Positions 33,767 through 45,303 are shown, counted from the first letter of the stretch. The stretch: DNA of 64,000 nt from Deroplatys truncata (GCA_030765065.1 CM060989.1:58418001-58482000); one strand, 5' to 3'. Notes: a model not told the origin generated them from the letters alone. Numbers and translations are program-made.

Positions 33767-34920
33767 TGATGCAGTAATTTGTATCACAAATTACTTAAAT
33801 GTAAATAATGATTGTAATATGAATATGCATTTTTATGTGACATTGATTTCAGATGTTTATTAATTGTAATTATTATTGGGAAATAAGTTTATACGGCCTT
33901 ACTGAAACTGTCAATAATAGCGCGCAATAATGCAGAGAGGGGGGTGAGCTGTTTATCATTATTGGAAACGAGGAAGTTACGTAATGTTGGCGCGTTTTTC
34001 CGTTTAGAACCTTCTGCAATATTTTCTCCCTAAAAGCATATGTATTCATAATTTTAATTGGATATTGAAATAGACGCTAATGTTGGCGCGTTTTATTAGC
34101 CAATTGCAGCTCAGTTATAATCTTTAGGCGTATCTGCATGAAGGAATATAAATAGGGTAGGTTAGAGGTAGCTTCAGCTCAGTTCATCGAAAATCTCAAT
34201 ACATTACACGTCGCCTTCAGTTGCCAGTTCATCAAAAATCTGTGTACACTACACGTCGTCCTCAGTTCGTCAGTTTGTCAAAATATTTGTACGAGATACG
34301 TCGGCTATAGATTCACAAGTTACGAATAATCTAAAGTGTTGTAAAGTTAATAATACACAAAGTTGAAGTACGCGAATTAAAAGTGATAAGTAAGAAGTTA
34401 TTATAACAGTTTCAGTTTGGCGAGTGTTAAGATCAATGTGTAAATGTGATGGTTAACGTGTTCGACAATAAATGTGTAAAACAAAATTTCTTCATCAGTG
34501 TAATTTTTGGATAAAAGATTCCTTTCCGTTTACACAACCCTGATCAAGAGACATGTTCGACTGAAATAATAGCTAGCCGGTGGACAGTAAACAAAACTTA
34601 AAATTCTTTCAAACACTAATACTACCACAAATTGCTAACACTAGATGGAGCTACAAACCGAACAAAATGAATGACGTCACAAGATGGCTTCAACACTGAT
34701 GTAAACAAACATTTGTAAGTAATACCGTCGCAAATTGGCTACCACAACGTGGGGCTACAATAATGTTAAATAATATAACATTAATGCACTCACAAATTGG
34801 CTCCCATACGTGGGGCAGTTAAAATTATGTAACCAAACAAAACAAAAGCAGCACAATATAAGATCTTCAAGTTCTAATAATTTACGTAAAAACATATTAC
34901 GTAAGCAATAAACCGTAACA
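33767..34920 (+). mobile_element. LTR 3 of the array, with divergent tail
   Basis: The part up to gtcgca at 34732 is close to LTR 1. The tail (34733-34920) has two primer-binding-site-like motifs (34736-34755 and 34798-34816) but then differs from LTR 1 and 2 and ends aaaccgtaaca at 34920, directly before TGCT. That ending resembles accgttaca of the solo LTR. TATA box, repeats and AATAAA are at the expected places. Confidence 0.8.
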
Positions 34921-34924
34921 TGCT

Positions 34925-35168
34925 TAAAGGCTACTGTATTTCTATATTGCCGTTGCAAATACAAAACAAGGGGAACATAGTACGCCTTAAGCGATAGTCG
35001 AATATTTTTAGAACTGGTCGCTATGTGTAAAATGTAATTCTCTTTGCATGTCTAAAGATCGTTTCTGCAAATTTTTATCTCGATTAATATGAAATAGATG
35101 GAGAATAAGGGTTTGTAAAAATAGTTTGTACAAGAGTAGTGAAAGTCATGTGAGTGTAACACATCAGA
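34925..35168 (-). repeat. F1 element, 5' part, split by the LTR array
   Basis: Continuation of 26655-27317 after the target duplication: taaaggctactgtatttcta through gtgtaacacatcaga. Confidence 0.88.
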
Positions 35169-35397
35169 TTTTTTTTGTCCTGGTAATGCAAAGAGAATGG
35201 AATAATCCACATAGCAACCAGCTCTTAAAATATTTGAATACAGCTTAAAGTCTAACAATTCCCCTTGCATCTACAAGAAAATTAGCAATAAGATTAACAT
35301 CTCGATATCTCGATTAACATGAAGCATATGGAGAATAAGTGTTTGTAAAAATAGTTTGTACAAGAGTAGAGAAAGTCATGTGAGTGTAACAATAAGA
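35169..35397 (-). repeat. F1 element, 5' half only
   Basis: Starts ttttttttgtcctggtaat and ends gtgtaacaataaga. It looks like the 5' half of an older copy interrupted by the preceding F1 at the usual internal A/T-run. Its 3' half is not found upstream of 26655. Confidence 0.7.
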
Positions 35398-36164
35398 TTT
35401 TTTTATAATTTATTTATGATCTATTATATTATAAACTCATGCAGGGAAGGACAGGACACTGGCAAAAATGGAAAATGCTATTGCTAGCATCTTCGTTTCT
35501 TAGAGAAGATAATACCACAAAATGATTTCATCTTCTCTCTATAAGCTATGGTAACGTGGTACCGGTATTGTGGCATTGCTATTATTGCCATGCGTACGAT
35601 AATGACCCAATTAAGCACGATATTAAATATAGTAACATATTTATTAGGCTAAGATTGCAAAATAAATAAAACACAAAAAAAACCAGCTGGCAAAATCACT
35701 TCAAAGTGCCGCTTTAAACTACCAAGAAACGTCTAGAAATTTCTACCCCAATTCTTTATTGCATGGCCTCTAGTTTCATTCCGGAAGGTTCTGCTTCTAA
35801 CGCCGTAATTCTCAATACGGTCCTACTTCCATTTTCTTTTGACATGTTTATGTTCTGCACATATCACGTTATCATGTAGTATGCTAGTGAAGTTGTGAAA
35901 CACACGACCAGACACTCAGTTACTTTACTGCATGTTGGAATCGCTATATGGAAACTTAAGGTCTTCCTTCGCATCTCAGAGATATATTCTCTTTCGTTCT
36001 TAGCATACTATTAATTTACAGCTTTTCAGTTATGTATGCTCCAGCGATAGCTTCTTTGACAGCAGTTAACTGCTTAGCGTGTATATGTTTCTCATTAAGT
36101 GTTAACAAGCTGGCGCTGACGTGTTACATTCATATGAACTTCTCTGTCCAGTATAGTTTATTAC
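35398..36164. other. unassigned sequence
   Basis: No gene or repeat recognised. Short open frames only. Confidence 0.4.
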
Positions 36165-36912
36165 TTTCTATTGCATTCCACCCAAATTCGATACCGAGAT
36201 TTCACCGGAACTACATGTTTTGAGTAAAAAAAAAAAAAAAGCAATTTTAGAAAACGCTACGCGCGCGCATCTATGAAGAGCACAACTCAAAAACGAAGTC
36301 GGATAAATACCAAACTTGGTTTTCAAGAAAATTCCCCCACACCAAACTATTCTTTACATGGAACAATTTTCGAAATTTTGATTAAAGTACCACATATTAA
36401 ATATATTTACATGGAAAATTAAATGTATATCTTGAATTTTCTGGCAATAGCCTGTGAAGTCCTCTTCATTCGGAAGGAATTTCGTATTATCTTGTATAAC
36501 TGGTAAACGTTAAGCGATAGACGAAAACGCACTACACAAAAAGTATAGATCTCTTTAAAACAAACAGTTTATTTAAAATAACTTTTTTGTACCACAACTA
36601 TTTACGAGGTATCCGTTATTAATGGTTTGAATTGTTGAATACATTGTCATTCTTTTAAAGTCCTGTCGATTTTCAGTTGTTTCTCCTGATGTCATAGAAA
36701 AAGAATGGGATTTTAAGCCAGCGTATAGCGCCCAGTTCTAGAACATTTGACTATCGCTGTTTATACCTATAATAAAAGAGTAATGTAGCTATTTCCGGAA
36801 AGCCTTATCTCGATTAAAATGAAGTAGATAGGAAAATAAATGTTCGTAAGAATAATTTGTATACCCATAATAAGCGATAAAGGGTAGAGAAAGTCATATG
36901 AATATCACAAGC
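36165..36912 (-). repeat. F1 element, older subfamily
   Basis: Minus-strand copy from tattgcattccaccc to agagaaagtcatatgaata. The microsatellite is reduced to gcgcgcgc. Body features match 25604-26462. Confidence 0.78.
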
Positions 36913-36939
36913 GGTGGACACTGGTGATACATAAAATTA

Positions 36940-37475
36940 AATAATTGAGAAAGGCAGTTTTAGTAAGGAAACGTTACAGACCAAAGTCGGAAATTGTTGA
37001 TGCCACAAAAAGTTATTTTAAAAGTGTTTTAAAGATTTTAAACCTTTTTTTGTGTAGTAAGTTTTTGTTCTTTTCCCTATGGTTTACCAAGTAAACAAAA
37101 TTCTTTCCTAATGAAGAGGAATTCACAGGCTATTTCCAGAAAATCCAAAGCATACACCTTGTCATGAATATGTTAAAAATATGGTATTTAAATCAAAATC
37201 GTTATTGAGAATTTTGAGAACATTAAAACTTTAGAAAAAAATTCCACGTAAAAATTTCCATTTTTTAAACACCTTCGTGTCACATCTTTGGAAGATACTA
37301 CGCTTAAATACCAGGTTTGGTATTTATCTGACTTTTCTGTTAACTTATACTGTTAACAGACACACAGAAACATATTTTTGGATTCAGGAGATCTCAAAAC
37401 ATGTATTTTCAGTAAAATCTCAACGTAGAATTTTTGGGTGGAATACAACACTTTTTCTACCACATACCTATAGCA
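36940..37475 (+). repeat. F1 element, older subfamily, 3' part
   Basis: It starts in the body (tttttgtgtagtaagtttttg) and reaches gggtggaatacaacac. The terminal hairpin has decayed. Confidence 0.7.
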
Positions 37476-37699
37476 CGTAAGAGGTATATATGAGTGAATA
37501 AGTTAACTTGGCAGTCTGGGAGTGCAGAATGTTCATATTAGCCAGCTTAACCTCTATTTCGTTGTGAATGCTAAGGATTTGTGTATTATGTGAAAATTAT
37601 GTAGCTTTTATGTTATTAAACAACTATGGGACCAAAGAGAACATATACAGCTTTAAAATTTCACTTACTCTACCTAAAAATTACTCCACCAGTAGTCAG

Positions 37700-38560
37700 A
37701 ACCGAGCGTGATGGCTCAGGCGGTTTCGTCTGTGGTCCGTATTCCACAGATCGTGGGTTCGATTCCCGTGGCCGACCTTCCTAACCCATGGATTTTTTTT
37801 CGGTGTTACCCCGAGTCGCCAGGCGAGGGAAGGATCATTGCATCCCCCGAATTTCCTGTCCCTCCATTTCCCCCATAAGGGGAGGGGGTCGACCCCTTCA
37901 ACTGCCTTGGTGCGGGCGCTGCGGACCCTGAGCACTCGTGATACTTCTGACGCTACTAGAAGTACACTGGGCTAAGCGTCCAAACCCCACCGTAGGGGTG
38001 TCGTTTGGATTGGGTTGGACTCGGTAGAGCAGTGGTTCCCGATGCCCATGCGAGGTTGGGGACGTCTGGGAGGTTTTCCGTCCCGGCGGGGTTATGAGAG
38101 GCCTCAAGGTCCGCGTTACCGCCCTGGATAGCCGATAGACAGTTGCTAGAGACTGTTGGTCCTACCGAGGTTGTTCGGTAGTCTTCCCTTTCGGAGGCTG
38201 ACGTGTGTAAGATGCCAGCCCATGGAAAAACTCTCGGGGTGGGAGTGTTACTCGGATGCCCCGCTCCCTTGGGACACGGGGGGGCGCTGTCCCCATGTGT
38301 CTTATGTCCCTCCATTCTCATTTCACTTCTCCCTTCATCTGCTTGGTTTCTTTCAGGGTTGCAAGTGTCGGCGAGAGGTCTCGGCAGGGGAATAGGATGC
38401 TCTGAGGAAACCTTCGGCCCTCGGACTGCGAGCGTCTCCGGATCCCCCAGGAGATATGTAAGATCATAGGGGGAGGAGTTCAAATCTACAAATGGTAGGG
38501 ACCCTGCCTCTGCCTGTCGTGCCTCCTCGTTCTAAATACACCTCCGGTTCTGGTCTTATC
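37700..38560 (+). repeat. GC-rich repeat with tRNA-like head
   Basis: The head at 37708-37778 has A box tggctcaggcgg and B box gggttcgattcccg. About 780 bp follows that is much richer in G and C than the surroundings. It ends near aaatacacctccggttctgg. Long open frames on both strands (for example 37956-38483 minus) are an effect of the composition and match nothing I know. It may be a long SINE or a tRNA-SINE next to a LINE 3' end. Confidence 0.5.
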
Positions 38561-38723
38561 TTATTCTAAGATAGAGTTCTACCGATGTTTGGCATCCTTT
38601 TACGTGAATATCAGGGGATGCTTCATCTGCTATCACGAATAACCAGGGTTGTACAAAATTACAATTATAAGGGATAAAAGCATTTGAAAGGTAGAATCAA
38701 ACGACTGAAAAATTCAATGCCAT

Positions 38724-38793
38724 AGCCGGGATTTGAACCATGGACCTCCCGGTCTCCGTCCGGTTGCTCTAACCACTGAGCTACCATGGTAAC
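38724..38793 (-). repeat. tRNA-like sequence (SINE head or tRNA pseudogene)
   Basis: Minus-strand reading gives tagctcagtggttagagc, an anticodon-stem-like ccgg...ccgg pair and B box ggttcaaatcc. Six of seven acceptor pairs form, but the T stem has two mismatches, so I do not call a functional tRNA. Confidence 0.55.
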
Positions 38794-38940
38794 GTGCCGG
38801 AACGACATTAAATTCCCTAAATGATTCGCATGTTTCCCGGTAAACCACGTGGAGATCTCAAATTGTATTGAGATGACACCAAATGGCGACTTACAATGTT
38901 GTAAGTGCTTTTAAGTTTCGACCACTATTAGGTCAATTAA

Positions 38941-39071
38941 TGGAATTAATTGTTCTTTCACACAAGCCGTGTGTTGGATAAGGTTTGAAAGGTAGCGAAT
39001 CATTTGGGGAATGATTCCACCTTTCAAACATTGTCCAACACACGGCTTGTGTGAAAGAACAATTAACTCCA
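38941..39071. repeat. 131-bp near-perfect palindrome
   Basis: tggaattaattgttctttca at 38941 is the near-exact reverse complement of the right arm ending aattaactcca at 39071. The arms are about 60 bp with few mismatches around a centre near 39004 (tggggaa). It is a foldback or very short MITE-like hairpin. No coding content. Confidence 0.85.
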
Positions 39072-39556
39072 TAAAAGTATAGTAGTTTCATAAAGAACGG
39101 GGAGGTATATGAAATTAAAATCATTCAAGTTTAAAAAGATAGCCCTGTAACGTCGGTTAAGTGTCTAATTGTGCTACAGCAGGGCTCAGAGTTGGTTTAC
39201 AATCAATTTTGTTTTGAGATGGTGAAGTAGGGATCACAAGTAACGCGATGTCTCCGTGGGAACAAATTACCTGTCAGCGAGGTGTTACTGCGAGCAAATT
39301 GACGTCATTCGCTCCGAAGGAACGGACACTGTAGAATAGCCCAATAGCAATTTGTCACCAGTTCTGGTCATTCTGTGCGAGATATGATGCCCAGTGGCGT
39401 GCCTCTTCAGTACAGCAACAACATAAAAGAACACATCTTGAGCCTTTAGGTACTATAAAAAACACGTAAATCCATCCCAGTCGTTCGTCCGCCCGTCCGT
39501 CCATCGATCCATTGGCGCCGGGTTTTGTTTTTTCTTATGGCATGGGCGTGCAAAAT

Positions 39557-39565
39557 AATAATAAC

Positions 39566-39598
<33 letters not shown>

Positions 39599-39622
39599 TA
39601 GAGCTATTATTATTATTATTAC
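39557..39622. repeat. (AAT)n/(ATT)n microsatellite pair
   Basis: aataataataat followed after a short gap by attattattatt, forming an inverted simple-repeat pair. Confidence 0.85.
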
Positions 39623-39796
39623 TATATTATAAAGATAACACTGTGTTGCCTTAAGCCTACCTCCGTGGGGTGGGGAATGCGTGTCTGCCACATATTAAAG
39701 AATATCCGATAACTCTAAGCTCTATGAACCCCGGGCTCATTTGAGCATCATTTTACCCGTTCATTCACCGTTCGATATGACCTATCCCGTTAAAGT

Positions 39797-39893
39797 TGGT
39801 TAAACTTAAAAAACATTATATGTGATACACTCACATGACTTTCTCTCGCTCTAGGTTATCAGTGGGTGAACAAACGATTCTTACTAAAAATTG
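39797..39893 (+). repeat. F1 5'-end fragment
   Basis: tatatgtgatacactcacat then gactttctctcgctct is a diverged F1 5' terminus, cut by the next F1 copy. Confidence 0.6.
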
Positions 39894-40022
39894 TTACTTT
39901 CTCTACTACGTATAGTAAGTAGGGGAAGTATTGCATTCCACCCAAAAATTCGATACCGAGATTTCACCGGAAATACATGTTGTGAGACCCCCTGAATCCA
40001 AAATTTTTTTTGGAACATGTCC

Positions 40023-40062
<40 letters not shown>

Positions 40063-40550
40063 GCGTGTGTGTGGCTGTGAACAGCATAACTCAGAAACGA
40101 ACAGTCGGATAAACACCAAACTTGGTATGTAGGTTCAGTATCTTCCAGAGATGCGACACTAAGGTTTTCAAGAAAATCCCCCCACCCCAGATTACCCTTT
40201 ACATGGAACATTTTTCGAAAATTTTAATTTTCTCAGAAATGGATCTAACGATTTTGATTAAAATATCATATATTTAAGAAACTTTTATAACAAATAAAAT
40301 GTACATCTTGAATTTTCTGGGAACGTCTCCAAAAGCATTCTTCATTCTGAACGACTTTTGCATAACTGGTAAACCATAAGAGATAGACAAAATTTTACTA
40401 CACAAAAACTGTAGATTGCGTTAAAATATATATAATTTAAGTCATAAACATTTTTTTTATTAAGTGAACCAGTTTCGAAATATTGCTTGTTATTCCGTTA
40501 AATTTTCCAATACATATACTTTTTCTCAAATGGGAATTCGTTATTAATTT
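39894..40550 (-). repeat. F1 element, 3' half
   Basis: Minus-strand copy from ttactttctctac to gggaattcgttattaattt. Here a second minus-strand F1 starts. It has a (GT)n tract at 40027-40070. Confidence 0.85.
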
Positions 40551-41363
40551 TTACTTTCTCTACTACGTACAGTAAGTAGGGGAAGTATTGTATTCCACCC
40601 AAAAATTCGATACCGAGATTTCACCGGAAATACACGTTTTGAGATTCCCTGAATCCAAAAGAAGCATTTTTGGAAACATGTCCGTGTGTGTGTCTGTGAA
40701 CAGCATAAATCATAAATGAACAGTCGGATAAACACCAAACTTTGTATTTAGGTTCAGTATCTTCCAGAGATGCGACACGAAGGTTTTCAAGAAAATTCCC
40801 CCATCCAAAATTACCCTTTACATGGAACATTTTTCGAAAATTTTAATTTTCTCAAAAATGGCTCTAACGATTTTGATTAAAATATTCATATGTTTAAGAT
40901 ATTTTCATGACAAATAAAATGTTTGTCTCGTATTTTCTGGAAATGTCTCCAAAAGTATTCTTCATTGTGAACGACTTTTGCATAACTGGTAAACCATAAG
41001 AGATAGACAAAATTTTACTACACAAAAAATGTAGATCGCGTTAAAATACACAATTTATGTTATATACAATGTTTTTGTTGAGTGAACCATTTTCGAGATA
41101 TTGCTTGTGATCCCTTAAATTTTCCAATACTTATACTTTTTCTCAATTCGTTATTCTTTTTTTTTTGTCCTGGTAATGCATAGAGAATGGAATACTCTTA
41201 AAATATTTGACTATAGCTTGAAGCCTAACAATTTCCCTTGCATCTACAAGAAAATTAGCAATAAGATTAACATCTCGATTAACATGAAGCATATGGAGAA
41301 TAAGCGTTTGTAAAAATAGTTTGTACAAGAGTAGAGAGAGTTATGTGAGTGTAACACATCAGA
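40551..41363 (-). repeat. F1 element, complete
   Basis: ttactttctctactacgta at 40551 to gtgtaacacatcaga at 41363. The microsatellite is short. Confidence 0.88.
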
Positions 41364-41703
41364 TTTTTTTTCCATCTACTTCATTTTAATCCAAATAAAC
41401 CTTTGCAGATATAGCTACATTACATATTTCGTTATAGATACAAAGGGAGCAGAACTGGACGCTATATGCTGGCCTTAAAATTCCATACTGTTTCCATGAA
41501 TCACGAGAAACAACTGAATGTTGACAGGACTTTAAAGAATGACAAGGAAACGAACAATTCGAATCATTAATAACCGATATCTCAGAAACGCCCCATGCTA
41601 CAAAAAATCTTACTTTAAATAAGTTATGTATTTTAAACAGATCTTCATTTTTTGTGTAGTGCGGTTTCGTCTATCGTTTAACGTTTTACAGTTATACAAG
41701 ATT
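41364..41703 (+). repeat. F1 element, older subfamily, left part
   Basis: Starts inside the 5' region (ccatctacttcattttaatc) and runs to gttatacaagatt, where a solo LTR interrupts it. Confidence 0.75.
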
Positions 41704-42476
41704 TGAGGCAGTATTTTATATCACAACACTGTAAAGCCAGAGTGATTGTAGTGTAAATTAACATTATTGTATGACACTGATTTGAGATGTTTGTTAATTA
41801 TAAGCATTGTTAGGAAATAAGTTTACACGGCCTCACTGAAACTGACAATAGGAGCGGATAACAATGAAACGAGGGGGTAGTTGTTTATCAATTAGAAGAG
41901 ACAAACAAATGACGTCAGAGTAGCGTGCCTTTCTTTAGAAATGGAGGGAATATCTTCGCTAGAGCATATGTATTCGTAATTTTAATTGGATATAAAATTA
42001 GACGAGACAGGTATCGCACAGTTTAAGAGAATCATTCACGCGTTACAAGTCGCACAGTTCAACAGAATCATTCACGGGTTACACGTCGCGCAATTCAACA
42101 GAATCATTCACGAAGTACACGTTACGTAATTCTAAAGAATCTCTCGCGTCGTAAAGTTAGTTATAAAATGTGAAATACTCGAATTAATAATGTGCGGCAA
42201 ATAAATGATTATAGTTACATTCGAAAATATAACAGTTTCAGTCGGGCGTGTATCAAGAGTAAATATGTGAAATTAATTCAGTGTGACGGTAATAAAAGTG
42301 TAAAAACAAATTCTTTTATCAGTTTATCTTTTAGTAACAACTCGTTTCCGTTTACACCAAGAGATTTGCTCGACTGAGTAATAATAGCTAGCCGGAGGAC
42401 AAAGAACTGAAAATTCAAAATAGTAAAACAATAACAGGCTCTCAGCAAATAAGATAACACGAAAGTTACCGCGACA
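41704..42476 (+). mobile_element. solo LTR, family LB, copy 1
   Basis: TGAGGCAGTATT at 41704 to accgcgaca at 42476, flanked by the 4-bp duplication GATT (41700-41703 and 42477-42480). It shares ggaaataagtttacacggcc, caaactgacaata-like and tagctagccgg segments with the array LTRs, so LA and LB are related lineages. AATAAA-type signal near 42200. No internal region remains, as expected after LTR-LTR recombination. Confidence 0.9.
42014..42151 (+). repeat. 36-bp tandem repeat inside the LB LTR
   Basis: Three units of exactly 36 bp (42014-42049, 42050-42085, 42086-42121) built on CAGTTCAACAGAATCATTCA and followed by a degenerate fourth. They lie in the presumed transcribed R region, where the LA LTRs have their own different tandem repeats. 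Confidence 0.88.
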
Positions 42477-42480
42477 GATT

Positions 42481-42784
42481 ATACAAAATTCCTTCCGAAT
42501 GAAGAGCAGTTCAAAGGCTATTCCCAGAGAATTCAAGATATACATTTATTTCCCATGTAAATATCTTTAATGTATGGTATTTTAAAAATCATTAGCGCAA
42601 TTTTTTCAGAAAACCAAATTTTTTGAAAAATCTTCCATGTAAAGGGTCACAGGCCTTTTTCTAAAAATACTTTTTTTTCATTCACGGGGCCTCAAAGCAT
42701 GTATTTCCGGTGAAGCCTCGGTATCGAATTTTCGATGGAATGCAATACTTTCCCTACCCACTATGCGTGTGGTAGAGAAAGTAA
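42481..42784 (+). repeat. F1 element, older subfamily, right part
   Basis: Continues atacaaaattccttccgaat to the 3' end gtggtagagaaagtaa. The CA tract is missing here. Confidence 0.78.
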
Positions 42785-42787
42785 AAA

Positions 42788-43691
42788 TCTGATGTGTTAC
42801 ACTCACATGACTTTCTCTACTCTTGTACAAACTATTTATACAAACGCTTATTCTCCATTTACTTCATGTTAATCGAGATAAACATTTGCAGACTCTATCT
42901 TATTGCTAATTTTCTTGTAGATGTAAGGGGAATATATATTTACAAGGGCAATATAGAAATACAGTAGCCTTTAAGCACATACATATCTCTTAATAGCTGG
43001 TTGCTACGTGCAGCACCATTCCCTTTGCAACAGATTAATACTCTTTGCATATCCAAGACAAAAAAATGAATAACGAATTCCCATTTGAGAAAATAAGTAT
43101 TGAAAAATTTCAGGGAATAACAAGTAATATCTCGAAAATGGTTCACTCAACAAAAAAAATGTATATGACATAAATTGTGTATTTTAACGCGATCTACATT
43201 TTTTGTGTAGTAAAAGTTTCTCTATCTCTTATGGTTTACCGGTTATGCAAAAGTCGTTCACAACGAAGAACACTTTTGGAGAAATTCCCAGAAAATTCAA
43301 GATATACGTTTTATTTCTCATGAAAATATCTTAAACATATGATATTTTAATCAAAATCGTTAGAGCCGTTTTTGAGTAAATTAAAATTTTCGAAAAATAT
43401 TCCTTGTAAAGGGTATCCTGGGGTGGGGGGCTTTTCTTGAAAACCTTCGTGTCGCATCCCTGGAAGATACTGAACCTAAATACCAAGTTTGGTGTTTATT
43501 CGACTGTTCGTTTCTGAGTTATGTTGTTCACGGATAGACACACAGACAGACACACACACGGACATGTTTCTAAAAATGCTTTTTTGGATTCAGGGGATCT
43601 CAAAACATGTATTTCCGGTGAAATCTCGGTATCGAATTTTTGGGTGGAATACAATACTTCCCCTACTTACTATACGTAGTAGAGAAAGTAA
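42788..43691 (+). repeat. F1 element, complete (variant subfamily)
   Basis: tctgatgtgttacactcac to agagaaagta. It starts three A residues after the previous copy's end, giving a head-to-tail pair. It carries the gcaccattccctttgc block. Confidence 0.9.
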
Positions 43692-43873
43692 AAATTACCA
43701 CCTGAGCTTGTTTAATACACAAGGAGGTGGCGCCTAATAATTTCGTGAAAGGTATTACCCCCCTCAGAGTGGGGGTGAGTGGCACCCTTTAAGTCGGCGC
43801 CTATACATACACCTGTCCATCCTTGAATTTATTCTTTCTCTTAACTCAGGGATAAACGGCTCCACTAAATATG
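43692..43873. other. short unassigned spacer
   Basis: Contains ggtggcgcct and aagtcggcgcct with no recognisable unit. Confidence 0.35.
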
Positions 43874-44150
43874 TCGTTCTCCGTGGTCTAGGGGTACCCT
43901 AGTTCCCGAGGTGGCGGATTCAAACCCGGCGGAAGGCGATGGATTTTTTCGGGCGTAAAAATCGTTAGCATGGCTTCCTTCGGAAGAGAAGTAGAGCCGG
44001 TGGTCCCGTGTCGTAGATTTACGGCATTAAAAGAACCTCAAGCCTGATAAAGAGGCCTCTGAGCAAAGTTTCCGGTCTTTCACGCCCAATATAGAATGGG
44101 ACACTAAGAACCAAGTAGTTAAAAAAAATACATAAAACTCAATTTAATTT
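43874..44150 (+). repeat. tRNA-headed SINE S1, copy 2
   Basis: tRNA-like head ctccgtggtctaggggta with B box gattcaaaccc, then gatggattttttcgggcgta, agcatggcttcctt and cggtctttcacgcccaatat, as at 13944-14235. Confidence 0.8.
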
Positions 44151-44249
44151 TCCATTAAATATCTTAGTAAGCCTTTTCTGTACTATTTGCCTTATAGGTT
44201 GATTAGATGGAAACTGTACTTCAAAAGCGGAAATAAATTCCTAATGTGT

Positions 44250-44315
44250 ACATTCACATGCTTTCTTCAGTGAAGTTCCAAAAACAATTTATATAAACAC
44301 TTCTACTCCCTCACA
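44250..44315 (+). repeat. F1 5'-end fragment, decayed
   Basis: aatgtgtacattcacatgct then ttcttcagtgaagttcc resembles the F1 5' terminus. No more of the copy remains. Confidence 0.4.
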
Positions 44316-44439
44316 CAAATTCCAATAAATGTGCGTTTCCTTCATACTGTGGCCACCGCAGCTAGGACTCCCGCCGAAGCAGTTGTAATACCACTTTTAA
44401 CGGCCTCACGTTCTTATAGTTACAATTATAATTATAATA

Positions 44440-45075
44440 AGTATTTACCTCATCATAAGAGATGTTGGAAATGGCCTCTATCCTCATATTTCTGGCATTT
44501 TCTCAGGAAATTTTCATCCACACTGGAGAGTTCAATATTCGAAATGAGTAAATTTCTCCCCTAATGTTTTCTTTTAGTTCTTCGCATGTATGGGGTTTGT
44601 TGCACACACTTTTTCAAGTTAACCTATAGATAAAAATCAGATGCAGTTATATCCGGGAATCGTAAGGGGCATAATTTTTGTCTAATTAGCCTATCTTCAA
44701 ACATTTCCTCAATTAAATTTAATGACTCATCAGCTGCATGCGGGGTAGCAAAGTTTGGTTTGGAAAAATCCAGACTGTTAATTCAACATAGATCAGGACT
44801 GCAAAAATGGTGTAAGTCATTCCTGCACCTCTTTACATTTATTCTTTGTTCAAAATATATAGATCGTATTATTCTGTATGCAGTTACTGCACTCGTCATG
44901 CAAGGGAATCTCGAGTGTAAAATCGGTTTTCTCTGTGATCCAATATTATTATTTTGCGACGAAACATATCCATACATATGGAACCATGCTTCATCAGAGA
45001 AGAATATTAGGCGTGCGTCAATTACTCTATCATTTCGCAGAAAACAATTTCAAAAATTTGCCCGATTACCTAAAA
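44440..45075 (-). pseudogene. IS630/Tc-like (Tc3-type) transposase, C-terminal half
   Basis: Minus-strand reading from 45075: FSDEAWFHMYGYVSSQNN with the first catalytic Asp at 44993-44995, then AYRIIRSIYFEQRINVKR and CRNDLHHF. The second motif, normally FQQDNATxHTA, is decayed to SKPNFATPHAA and its Asp is lost. LCPLRFPDITASDFYL follows near 44680, and later decayed frames give RTKRKH, SVDENFLRKCQKYED and FQHLL near 44460. This is the common insect transposase group with a SPDLTxxDFxLWG-type third motif. It has lost the N-terminal half, several frames and at least one catalytic residue. An F1 copy begins directly at its upstream edge. Confidence 0.72.
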
Positions 45076-45077
45076 AA

Positions 45078-45303
45078 TCTGATGTGTTACACTCACATGA
45101 CTTCCTCTACTCTTGTGCAAAGTATTTTTACAAAGGCTTATTCTCCATATGCTTCATGTTAATCGAGATGTCAATCTTATTGCTAATTTTCTTGTAGATG
45201 CAAGGGGAATATGGTGAGTTATAAGCGATAGTCAAATCTTTTAAGCGCTGGTTGCTATGTGGCTCATTCCTTCTCTCTGCATGTCCAGGACATAAAAAAA
45301 AAA
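45078..45303 (+). repeat. F1 element (outer), 5' half
   Basis: tctgatgtgttacactcac at 45078 to catgtccaggacat and an A-run, where an inner copy starts. Confidence 0.88.

Larger units (their letters stand above)
27318..34920 (+). mobile_element. tandem LTR retrotransposon array: LTR-internal-LTR-internal-LTR
   Basis: Three long terminal repeats separate two nearly identical internal regions of about 2.17 kb. The whole block is bounded by the 4-bp target duplication TGCT (27314-27317 and 34921-34924), so it behaves as one insertion with an extra LTR-internal unit. Each internal region has a primer-binding site, a leader with short tandem repeats, a gag-like gene and a purine-rich stretch before the next LTR. 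There is no protease, reverse transcriptase or integrase, so the family is non-autonomous. The 4-bp duplication and the gag type suggest a gypsy-type relative supplies the enzymes. Confidence 0.9.

Noticed and set aside
37956..38483. 175-codon open frame on the minus strand in the GC-rich repeat
   Set aside because: GC-rich composition lowers stop frequency, overlapping frames are open on the other strand, and there is no family resemblance.
38724..38793. Functional tRNA gene
   Set aside because: The T stem has two mismatches and the anticodon stem one. It is better explained as a SINE head or pseudogene.
44760..45197. 145-codon plus-strand open frame
   Set aside because: It is antisense to the recognisable transposase relic on the minus strand and runs on into F1.
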